20,940 bases of DNA from the NCBI GenBank assembly GCA_900767595.1, contig CAAFZS010000034.1, positions 1 to 20,940 on the forward strand, in the 5' to 3' direction. The position numbers and the translations under genes are program-made. Positions 14,315-20,940 of this stretch are shown here, one piece after another; the first letter of the stretch is position 1; every line of letters starts with the position of its first letter. The notes beneath the pieces were generated by a model. The model saw nothing but the letters and a program-made list of their open reading frames with translations. It was not told the DNA's origin and ran no database searches. The stretch comes from Bacteroidales bacterium (GTDB lineage: Bacteria; Bacteroidota; Bacteroidia; Bacteroidales; Paludibacteraceae).

Positions 14315-16639
14315 TTACCTATTCATTACTAAGATTTTAACTAACCCATGTTTCCCGTCGGGGGCATTACATAAAGCGGTATAAATACCTGAGCCCACTC
14401 GTTTGCCGTCTATGTTACGCAAATCCCAAATAGCGATACCGCCATTGCTCTTTGTCTTGCAAACTAATTGTCCGGCTTGATCGATGATGTTCACATCCGA
14501 TTGATCCATTAGACCGGTAATCGTTACTACACCATCGTAGTTAGGACGGATGGGATTGGGATAAGCTTCTATATTATCAAATGTCTCAAAAGGTTCTGCT
14601 GCGTCGCTACGGAAGCTAACGATACCGGCAGAGGTGCCGATAAACACTTCACCGGAGGTGGGGTGAATGGCAATAGAGGTGATGTTGTTCGATAAGAGAG
14701 GGGAGTTTTCTACGGTGAAATGGTAAATCGTTCTCATTCCGTCTTCGGAAACCAAATAAACACCCGAGTTCTCGGTTCCTAACCATTTGCGGTTGCCACC
14801 ATCGACTGCGATAGCGGTTACATTTTCTGTCCCTAACAAATAATCGGCAAGACCGGTTCCGTCATTGCGAGGGATGATCACTCGTTTGCAAGCGTTGGAA
14901 CTAAAGAAATCTGATTCGGCAGGGATAATGAAAACACCTTCATTAAAACCTACCCAGAAATCCCCGTTCTTATCTTGCGCCATATCATTGAGACGGACAA
15001 AGTTAAAGGTTTTACCATTTTGATCTTGTAATTCGTTACGGAAGATGACTCGATCATCATTGCCTTTCATTGGAGTCCCATTGTCATAAAGTAGGATGAT
15101 GCCTACAGGAGAACGTTGATTGATAAACCATTTATAGTGGCTATCGCGTTTATCAATCCAAATCCCCTTTGGAGTAATAAGTGTAATGCGCTGTCCATTG
15201 CTTGAGATATTGTACCCGGCCCATTTTTTGGTATTACAATCCATTACGTTAATTGTGTATGGCCTCGATTCTGTTTGTAGTACCCACAAATAGCCATTAT
15301 CCATAGTGGCACCATCGGTTCTGACATATTTAGGGTTGTTTTCTATCAGTGAGGTTAAAGAACATCCGGGTGTCCCTTCGGTATGTTGCTTATAAATCTT
15401 ATTGTTTCGGTATTCCAATACGCCTCGGCTATAGGTGGACATAAAGAAGTGGGTATCATCGTCGGGATCAACTGCCACCGCCACAAGGTCTGTTGGGGCA
15501 ACACCCAATAGTTTTTCGGTATTCTTAGCCGTTTCATAACCCCATTGTCCATCTTTATAATAAGCGAAAGAGGCATCAATACGGTTCTCTGAAGACCACC
15601 GCCCGCCGGGACAAACAAAGAGTTTCTCTCCGGCAAACTGCAAGTGATAGGCCTCGTTTCGTATGGGTCCATCGGGAATATAATGATTCTGTTCGTACAT
15701 GTAATTGCCATTTACTTCTACTACACCTTTCTCTTCTGCTGCCACCCAATACAGGTGCGCTTTTGTGTCATAAATAGCCGCCGCTGCGGGGGAAGAATAG
15801 ATAGTAACAACGGCGGTGTCTCTATATTCATAAATGTGCTTTTCTCCCGGGACTAAGAATAATTTGTCGGCATTGGACATCATCTTCGAAAAAACATAAG
15901 AGGGTAGTTGTGGCAACCATTCTCTGTTTTGTCGTACATGAATTTTGGAATCGCTCAGAATCCATAGTTGATCTCGATAGGTCGTCAGCGAATGTGGGGT
16001 CATCAACCCGGTCGGTTCAATCTCCCAGTTTTTATAATTGATGAGTTGATTCTTTAGGTTTCCTTTGTATAGGTCGGTTCCGCTGATAGCAAAGAGGGTA
16101 TCTCCTAAAACCGCCAATTCAGTGACGGGGATAGAAGAGGCATTGGGACCGATATAGTATATGTCCGATACTTCTCTCTTTTTGAGGTTTAATGCGATAA
16201 TACCAAAATCAGTGCCGATATAAGCCGTTTGGTTGTGAACACAAATTGCCTGTATCTTAATGGGAGTAGCGGATTGGTAGAGGTCCGCGATCTCCTCTAT
16301 CTCTCCTCGGGAAGAGATTATATCAATCAAGTTATCGGCATAGAAGACCAACACCGCATCTTGCGATTCGATATAGGCAATGCGTGCAATGGAGCCTCCG
16401 TGCATTCCTTCTTTTTTCCCCCATCGGGATATACTGCCATTCTGCCTGTCCACGGAAAATAGAGCTCCTTCGGCTAACTCGAAGACATGATTATTGGTGA
16501 GCACTAAGTCTGTGGGTTGGAAATAGGATGCATAACTCTCCCATTGTAACATAGCTCCCATGTCGAGAGGTTGTGTGTCATCCGTTGCCCATAAGGGTAA
16601 ACAACAACATAGGCCGAATATACAAAGAAGTTTTTTCAT
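14315..16639 (-). CDS. porZ: PorZ-like type IX secretion component
   Basis: The 774-residue protein has a signal peptide (about 1-18, cleavage after LWA), two consecutive beta-propeller regions of two-component-regulator type (short repeats such as GTDFGIIAL, KWLGTENSGVYLV, EVFIGTSAGIVSF) and a C-terminal immunoglobulin-like sorting domain of type IX secretion (about 695-774, from EAYPNPIRP to the final KILVMNR). Length and layout agree with Porphyromonas gingivalis PorZ (776 residues), a member of the PorU-PorV-PorQ-PorZ attachment complex on the cell surface, reported to bind A-LPS. It lies between rdgB and the EptA-type gene with single-nucleotide gaps on both sides. It could be a different propeller protein with a sorting domain, but the size match is good. 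Confidence 0.8.
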   Translation of the reverse strand: MKKLLCIFGLCCCLPLWATDDTQPLDMGAMLQWESYASYFQPTDLVLTNNHVFELAEGALFSVDRQNGSISRWGKKEGMHGGSIARIAYIESQDAVLVFYADNLIDIISSRGEIEEIADLYQSATPIKIQAICVHNQTAYIGTDFGIIALNLKKREVSDIYYIGPNASSIPVTELAVLGDTLFAISGTDLYKGNLKNQLINYKNWEIEPTGLMTPHSLTTYRDQLWILSDSKIHVRQNREWLPQLPSYVFSKMMSNADKLFLVPGEKHIYEYRDTAVVTIYSSPAAAAIYDTKAHLYWVAAEEKGVVEVNGNYMYEQNHYIPDGPIRNEAYHLQFAGEKLFVCPGGRWSSENRIDASFAYYKDGQWGYETAKNTEKLLGVAPTDLVAVAVDPDDDTHFFMSTYSRGVLEYRNNKIYKQHTEGTPGCSLTSLIENNPKYVRTDGATMDNGYLWVLQTESRPYTINVMDCNTKKWAGYNISSNGQRITLITPKGIWIDKRDSHYKWFINQRSPVGIILLYDNGTPMKGNDDRVIFRNELQDQNGKTFNFVRLNDMAQDKNGDFWVGFNEGVFIIPAESDFFSSNACKRVIIPRNDGTGLADYLLGTENVTAIAVDGGNRKWLGTENSGVYLVSEDGMRTIYHFTVENSPLLSNNITSIAIHPTSGEVFIGTSAGIVSFRSDAAEPFETFDNIEAYPNPIRPNYDGVVTITGLMDQSDVNIIDQAGQLVCKTKSNGGIAIWDLRNIDGKRVGSGIYTALCNAPDGKHGLVKILVMNR

Positions 16640-16640
16640 A

Positions 16641-17237
16641 TCATAGGTTTTCTAGAATATCTCGTAATGCTTCTATCGCTCGCGCACGATGGCTGATAGC
16701 GTTTTTTATTTCCGCAGGTAACTGTGCAAAAGTTTTGTCATAACCTTCGGGAATAAAAAGGGGGTCATAACCAAAACCACCATCTCCCATTTCTTTCTCC
16801 GCAATCCGGCCGGTTACTATTCCTTCTACTTGTTGCTCCGTGTTTTTTCGTATAAGTGTGACTACGGTTCTAAAACGAGCTTGGCGGTCGCTTATCCCCT
16901 TCAGTTCTTGTAGTGCTTTTGCCCGATTGCGGCTATCTACGGCGGGTTCTCCTGCCCATCGGGCGGTACGAACTCCGGGTTGACCTCCTAAGGCGTGAAT
17001 TTCCAAACCGGTGTCGTCAGAAAAAATGCCATCGATAGAGAAGGGGGACGGGTGGACCTCAAGAAACTGTTGAACAGCGCGCGCTTTAATAAGGGAGTTA
17101 GCCTCTAAGGTGTCGCCGGTTTCGTCTATTTCATCAGTGAAACCGATATCTTTTAAATTCAAGATATCGTGACCGGTTAGAATCGCTCGCACCTCTTCTA
17201 ACTTATGCTTATTATTACTCGCAAATACCAGTTTCAT
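16641..17237 (-). CDS. rdgB: dITP/XTP pyrophosphatase (non-canonical purine NTP pyrophosphatase)
   Basis: The enzyme removes dITP, ITP and XTP from the nucleotide pool, giving the monophosphate and pyrophosphate. The 198-residue protein starts with MKLVFASNNKHKLEEVRAIL, the family's substrate-binding strand, and carries FSDDTGLEI (catalytic Asp pair), GVRTARWAG, a GDGGFGYDPLFIP segment, and an AISHRARAI stretch near the end. I use the ATG at 17237; a TTG one codon upstream belongs to the heptamer repeat and is an unlikely start. It follows aspA across the repeat and ends one nucleotide before porZ. Confidence 0.94.
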   Translation of the reverse strand: MKLVFASNNKHKLEEVRAILTGHDILNLKDIGFTDEIDETGDTLEANSLIKARAVQQFLEVHPSPFSIDGIFSDDTGLEIHALGGQPGVRTARWAGEPAVDSRNRAKALQELKGISDRQARFRTVVTLIRKNTEQQVEGIVTGRIAEKEMGDGGFGYDPLFIPEGYDKTFAQLPAEIKNAISHRARAIEALRDILENL

Positions 17238-17277
17238 CAATCTTCAATCTTCAATAATCAATCTTCAATAGTCAATG
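17238..17277 (-). repeat. Heptamer repeat CAATCTT between aspA and rdgB
   Basis: On the plus strand five heptamers run in register: CAATCTT, CAATCTT, CAATAAT, CAATCTT, CAATAGT, then CAATG. The aspA stop codon (17272-17274) lies inside the last units and the rdgB ATG touches the first, so the junction consists only of the repeat. Confidence 0.8.
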
Positions 17278-18687
17278 TCTCGCTTTAATATTGAGCTTCA
17301 CAGGTTTAATCATATTATCCGGACTTAGGATGGTGTCTAATTCTTCTTTGGTGAGAATCTCATGTTCCAAAACGAGGTCATAGACAGATTTCTTTGTCTT
17401 CAAAGCTTCAATAGCAATCTTCGTAGAGTTCTTATAGCCGATAATCGGATTGAGGGCGGTGACGATTCCAATCGACCCGCGGATATAGTTGCGGCAGTTC
17501 TCCTCATCCGCTTGAATGCCTTCAATACAGTATTTGCGGAGTACATCAAAACCGTTAATCATAATCTCAATGCTCTCAAAGCAGCATTGTGCCATCGTGG
17601 GTTCCATGGCGTTGAGTTCCATCTGAGCAGCTTCATTGCACATCGTTACGCAGAGGTCGTTGCCGATCACTTTGTAGGATATTTGGTTCATCACCTCGGG
17701 GATGACGGGGTTCACTTTGCCAGGCATGATACTACTTCCGGGTTGACGTGCCGGTAGGTCAATCTCATGCAATCCGCATTTGGGACCCGAACCTAACAAA
17801 CGCAAGTCGTTACTAATCTTATTCATCTTGGTGGCAATGCGACGCAGTACACTTGAGTACCCTACCATACAACTGGTATCACTGGTAGCCGCCACTAAAT
17901 CCGATGCTTTTTTTATTTTCCAGCCGGTGAGTTTAGCAATGGCTTTGGTGCATTTGTTTGCATAACCGGGTTGGGAACAGATGCCGGTGCCGATAGCCGT
18001 GGCACCCATATTAATGGTTAGGAACTCTTCGGCAGCATTGTCCAAATGGGGAATCTCATCTTTTAAGATGGAGGCAAAAGCGCCGAAGGTCTGACCTAAA
18101 CTCATGGGTACAGCATCTTCTAATTGGGTGCGGCCCATCTTCAAGATGGGAGCAAACTCTTTAGCCTTGGCTTCGAAAGCTTGTATAAGTTCTTCGAAGT
18201 GTTTCTTGTATTCCAAGTGCATGGCATAAAGACCCAGATGAATAGCTGTAGGATAGGCATCGTTCGTGGATTGACTTCCGTTCACGTGGTCATTGGGGCT
18301 GATAATCTTATATTCTCCGGGTTCGTGACCTAATATCTGTAGGGCTCGGTTGGCAATCACCTCATTGGCGTTCATGTTCGTTGTAGTGCCGGCACCACCC
18401 TGAATCATATCTACGGGGAACTGGTCGTGCCACTGACCTGCTAAGATCTCTTCACAAGCCTGCTTGATAGCACCAAACTGCTCTTTGGTGAGCAAGCCAA
18501 GGTCATAATTGGCCATTGCGGCACCTAATTTAGTATAGGCTAAACCGTTAATAAACGTGGGGTAGTCTTTGAGTTTAAACTTACTGATGGGGAAGTTTTC
18601 TATTCCTCGTGCGGTTTGTACTCCATAAAGGGCTTCTGCCGGGATTTCCAATTCGCCAATCAAATCACTTTCTTTTCTTGTTTTCAT
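17272..18687 (-). CDS. aspA: Aspartate ammonia-lyase
   Basis: AspA releases ammonia from L-aspartate to give fumarate, feeding fumarate respiration in anaerobes. The 471-residue protein shows the lyase-superfamily motifs GGAGTTTNMNANEV (97-110), NGSQSTNDAYPT (136-147), KMGRTQLEDAVP (183-194) and the flexible loop GSSIMPGKVNPV (317-328) with the catalytic Ser318, the same number as in Bacillus AspB. PGKVNPVIPEV and the opening L-I-G-E-L-E-I-P-A-E-A-L-Y-G separate it from class II fumarase, which has PGKVNPTQ. It leads the minus-strand string with rdgB, porZ and the EptA-type gene and has its own strong promoter (18731-18762) with a palindrome at the -33 box. Confidence 0.93.
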   Translation of the reverse strand: MKTRKESDLIGELEIPAEALYGVQTARGIENFPISKFKLKDYPTFINGLAYTKLGAAMANYDLGLLTKEQFGAIKQACEEILAGQWHDQFPVDMIQGGAGTTTNMNANEVIANRALQILGHEPGEYKIISPNDHVNGSQSTNDAYPTAIHLGLYAMHLEYKKHFEELIQAFEAKAKEFAPILKMGRTQLEDAVPMSLGQTFGAFASILKDEIPHLDNAAEEFLTINMGATAIGTGICSQPGYANKCTKAIAKLTGWKIKKASDLVAATSDTSCMVGYSSVLRRIATKMNKISNDLRLLGSGPKCGLHEIDLPARQPGSSIMPGKVNPVIPEVMNQISYKVIGNDLCVTMCNEAAQMELNAMEPTMAQCCFESIEIMINGFDVLRKYCIEGIQADEENCRNYIRGSIGIVTALNPIIGYKNSTKIAIEALKTKKSVYDLVLEHEILTKEELDTILSPDNMIKPVKLNIKARH

Positions 18688-18730
18688 AATAGATTATCTG
18701 TTTAGATATAACATTTTATATTTGCGGGCA

Positions 18731-18762
18731 CAAAATTACACAAAAAATTGGATATATCCAAA
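18731..18762 (-). promoter_or_regulatory. aspA promoter
   Basis: On the minus strand TTTG (18762-18759), a 20-nt spacer and TAATTTTG (18738-18731) match the Bacteroidota consensus exactly. The start should be near 18724, with a leader of about 37 nt. Confidence 0.8.
18748..18761. promoter_or_regulatory. Perfect 14-bp palindrome over the aspA -33 box
   Basis: TTGGATATATCCAA is self-complementary without a mismatch and overlaps three bases of the -33 element. That placement is typical of a repressor site, or of a class II activator, but no regulator is encoded next to it. Confidence 0.45.
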
Positions 18763-18839
18763 TATTTTACCACATATATCTCAAATTTATCCCTTAAAAA
18801 GTGTTTTTTGTCCCAAAACCACCTCTATAGCACCATATT

Positions 18840-18871
18840 TTTGTAAATTTGCCGGAAAAAGTGTACCTTTG
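18840..18871 (+). promoter_or_regulatory. Promoter of the acyl-CoA synthetase-like gene
   Basis: TTTG (18840-18843) and TACCTTTG (18864-18871) are 20 nt apart. Transcription should start near 18878, only about 20 nt before the ATG. It is divergent from the aspA promoter, with about 80 bp between the two -33 elements. Confidence 0.75.
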
Positions 18872-18897
18872 CATCACGAAATAAAAATACTACGATT

Positions 18898-20523
18898 ATG
18901 CAACATTATTTATCGCTCATTCAGACGGCTATGCGTTCCAATTGGGAACATGTTTCCATCACGGATTTTGGAGGTTCCGTAGAGTATACCAACGGGCAGT
19001 TGGCTGAAAAAGTGCAGAAACTAATTATTCTTTTTGAACAAATCGGTATTCAGCCCGGGGATAAGATTGCCATTTGTGGTCGTAACTGCTGCAACTGGGG
19101 TGTAGCTTATCTTGCGATTGCTGCGTATCGTTGTATTGCGGTGAGTATCTTGCCGGAGTTTACGAGTGAGAGCATTCATGATTTTGTGAACCATTCGGAG
19201 GCGAAATGTGTTTTTATCGGTCCTTGGGTAAGGGGTAGAGTAGATCTTGAAAAGATGCCGAATGCGGAAGCGTTTATTGCGATTGAAGACTTGGCGATAA
19301 TGGGTAGCAAAACGCCGGTTTCATCGGAAGAATGTGATGCTATCTTTGCGTCTCGGTATCCGAAGGGCATGAAACCGGAGGATTGGGTGTTACCTACGGA
19401 TAACTTAGAGAGTTTGGCACTCATCAATTATACCTCGGGTTCTACCGGTTCTCCGAAGGGGGTGATGGTGACGAATCGCAATTTGAGTAATAATGTTATT
19501 TATGGTCTTGCCAATATACCTAACGGACCGGAAAAGAGTTTGGTTTCTATCTTGCCGCTTGCGCATATGTTTGGTTTGATGTTTGAGTTTTTGTATCAGA
19601 TTGCGGGAGGTACGCATGTGTATTTTATTACAAAGAGTATCACTCCGGCACTTCTGATGGAGGCGTTTAAACAGGTGCATCCGTATATGATTTTAACAGT
19701 TCCGTTGGTGATAGAGAAGATTTTTAAGAAGAATATCTTCCCGCAGATCAAGAGTCCGCTTGTCAAGACCTTGTGGTATATGCCGTTTGTTGGTCGTCGT
19801 ATTCGTCGTCGTGTCTATGACACATTGATGGGTGCGTTTGGTGGTAAGTTAGAGGTGTTGATTATTGGTGGTGCTGCGTTTAGTAAGGAAGTAGAGCGTT
19901 GTTTGAAGCAAATCCGATTCCCTTATACTTGTGGTTACGGAATGACGGAATGTGCCCCGTTGCTCTGCTATGCTCCTTGGAAAGATTTCGCTTTCGGCTC
20001 GTGTGGGCGTGTGATAGATAATATGGAGATGCGTGTGGAGAGTGCTTATCCCACTCGTGAGCCCGGAGAGTTATTGGTGCGCGGTGCCGGAGTGATGTTG
20101 GGGTATTATAAGAACCTCCAAGCTACGGATAATGTCTTCACCGAGGATGGTTGGATGCGTACAGGAGATATCGGTATTATCGACCGTCGCGGGAATGTGT
20201 TCCTTCGTGGTAGGAGTAAGAATATGATTTTGGGAGCGAGCGGACAAAATATTTATCCGGAGGAGATTGAGGACAAGTTGAATAGTCTGGAGGGTGTTTC
20301 CGAGTCTGTTGTGGTAGAGAGAGGCGGTAAGTTGGTAGGACTTGTCTTCCCGGAGAACTATGCGGCGGAGAAGTTGGAGGAGTTGAAACAGTTGATGGAG
20401 AAGAACTTGGAGAAGCTCAACGGGTTATTGCCGAGTTTCTCGAAGGTAAGTAATATTGAGATTGTGGAAAAGGAGTTTGAAAAAACGCCCAAGAAATCCA
20501 TCAAGCGTTTCCTTTACAAATAA
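18898..20523 (+). CDS. AMP-forming acyl-CoA synthetase-like ligase
   Basis: The 541-residue protein belongs to the ANL superfamily, which activates a carboxylic acid as acyl-adenylate and passes it to coenzyme A. Motifs in order: P-loop YTSGSTGSPKG (178-188), LPLAHMFG (219-226), YGMTE (347-351), TGDIG (422-426), the hinge RGRSK (437-441), GASGQNIYPEEIE (446-458) and a C-terminal Lys in TPKKSIKRF (530-538). It resembles the long-chain fatty acid-CoA ligases of Bacteroidota, but the chain length cannot be read from the sequence. No signal peptide or membrane helix is clear. It stands alone on the plus strand with its own promoter, followed by a hairpin 29 nt after the stop codon. Confidence 0.9.
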   Translation: MQHYLSLIQTAMRSNWEHVSITDFGGSVEYTNGQLAEKVQKLIILFEQIGIQPGDKIAICGRNCCNWGVAYLAIAAYRCIAVSILPEFTSESIHDFVNHSEAKCVFIGPWVRGRVDLEKMPNAEAFIAIEDLAIMGSKTPVSSEECDAIFASRYPKGMKPEDWVLPTDNLESLALINYTSGSTGSPKGVMVTNRNLSNNVIYGLANIPNGPEKSLVSILPLAHMFGLMFEFLYQIAGGTHVYFITKSITPALLMEAFKQVHPYMILTVPLVIEKIFKKNIFPQIKSPLVKTLWYMPFVGRRIRRRVYDTLMGAFGGKLEVLIIGGAAFSKEVERCLKQIRFPYTCGYGMTECAPLLCYAPWKDFAFGSCGRVIDNMEMRVESAYPTREPGELLVRGAGVMLGYYKNLQATDNVFTEDGWMRTGDIGIIDRRGNVFLRGRSKNMILGASGQNIYPEEIEDKLNSLEGVSESVVVERGGKLVGLVFPENYAAEKLEELKQLMEKNLEKLNGLLPSFSKVSNIEIVEKEFEKTPKKSIKRFLYK

Positions 20524-20551
20524 TATCTCTTTTTATTGCTCCTGCCTCGTC

Positions 20552-20569
20552 GGGACGTCTTGTCGTCCC
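20552..20569 (+). terminator. Weak hairpin after the acyl-CoA synthetase-like gene
   Basis: GGGACG-TCTTGT-CGTCCC forms a six-pair stem 29 nt behind the stop codon. No T-run follows, so it may stop transcription poorly or only protect the 3' end. Confidence 0.35.
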
Positions 20570-20822
20570 TTGCCGGCAGCGCTCCCTCTCGCTTTTAGGG
20601 TGGTCGATATAATCCCCCTGCTCCCCAATCTCCGCTCGCTAAAAATTTGGGCTGCGAGCTAAAATTCCCAAAACGCGCTTCCGGTTTGCTCAAATGGGGG
20701 CGCTTGGACGTGGAAATTTTTTAACGCTCCCGTCGCCTCAATTTTTAACGCTTCGCTCCAATACGTACGCAGTGGGACAATATCGCCAACCTTCTCTTTT
20801 CCCCTTTATGTTGTAAGGACAG

Positions 20823-20890
20823 CCAGCGCCGGAACGGCGGTCAAGGAGCACGATAGAGTCCCGTAGAAACAGTTGTGTCCCCGCCGCTGG
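20823..20890. other. Extended stem-loop block, possible structured RNA or repeat end
   Basis: The 3' side 20875-20890 (GTGTCC followed by CCGCCGCTGG) pairs with three blocks on the 5' side: CCAGC (20823-20827), GGCGG (20836-20840) and GGA-CAC with one bulged G (20845-20851). The interrupting segment CGCCG-GAA-CGGCG (20827-20839) can instead form its own small hairpin. Strand and function are unknown; it matches no RNA family that I recognise. Confidence 0.3.
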
Positions 20891-20940
20891 GTCGGTGGGG
20901 GTTGGAGGGGCGACGCCATGGGGGCGTCGGTTTCCGAGGG

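Larger units (their letters stand above)
20524..20940. other. Non-coding right flank, G+C-rich and rich in dyads
   Basis: No credible gene was found in these 417 bp. They look G+C-richer than the rest of the window. They contain a hairpin at 20552-20569, the dyad GCTCGC-N14-GCGAGC (20634-20659), two near-copies of AATTTTTAACGCT (about 20714-20728 and 20740-20752), a foldable block (20823-20890) and CGACGCC-N5-GGCGTCG (20911-20929). This may be an interspersed repeat or the edge of another element. Confidence 0.5.

Noticed and set aside
17238..17240. TTG start for rdgB, one codon upstream
   Set aside because: It belongs to the heptamer repeat; the ATG at 17237 gives the usual family N terminus.
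17272..18687. Class II fumarase instead of aspartate ammonia-lyase
   Set aside because: The loop reads PGKVNPVIPEV and the N terminus has the AspA pattern; fumarase has PGKVNPTQ.
20456..20662. Short plus-strand frame across the end of the ligase gene
   Set aside because: It is another frame of the ligase gene running into non-coding DNA, with no start signal or family features.

Overview
The window looks like chromosomal DNA of a Bacteroidota member, most likely of the order Bacteroidales. The evidence is a PorZ-type component of the type IX secretion system, Kdo (lipopolysaccharide) synthesis genes in Bacteroidota style, a TGS-domain nucleoside kinase typical of the group, and promoters of the form TTTG-N20-TAnnTTTG on both strands. 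No rRNA, tRNA or CRISPR array was seen.

Region 1 (about 1-4560) is accessory DNA. A non-coding left flank carries a strong bidirectional terminator and small repeats. Next comes a 20-codon scar resembling the C-terminal tail of a large restriction-methyltransferase. A compact minus-strand restriction-modification operon follows: an EcoRV-like endonuclease (2613-3413), an M.EcoRV-like adenine methyltransferase (1649-2611) and a second, DpnA-like methyltransferase with a C-terminal extension (514-1698). Behind the endonuclease lies a BRO-N/DinD-like gene (3595-4446) whose promoter is overlaid by paired GCAAAT inverted repeats.

Region 2 (about 4660-12624) is a tightly packed plus-strand gene string: gyrB, a LOG-family nucleotide hydrolase, a GH16-fold protein without the catalytic motif, kdsA, kdsD, a TGS/uridine-kinase-like nucleoside kinase, a secreted SPOR-domain protein and folE. 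KdsD makes arabinose-5-phosphate and KdsA turns it into Kdo-8-phosphate, so these two form a pathway pair for the outer-membrane glycolipid.

Region 3 (12634-18687, minus strand) is the operon aspA, rdgB, porZ and an EptA-type phosphoethanolamine transferase, meeting folE tail to tail with only 9 bp between. PorZ (secretion attachment complex, reported to bind A-LPS) directly followed by a lipid-modifying transferase suggests a shared cell-surface role. A divergent promoter region separates aspA from an acyl-CoA synthetase-like gene (18898-20523). The last 417 bp are non-coding, look G+C-rich and can fold.

The most unusual pattern is at gene junctions. Genes in the same direction either overlap or are 1-3 nt apart, or the spacer is almost wholly a short tandem repeat with a 6-8 bp unit whose sequence differs at each site (gyrB leader, gyrB/LOG, GH16-like/kdsA, kinase/SPOR, aspA/rdgB). 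In several cases the stop or start codon touches or lies inside the repeat.
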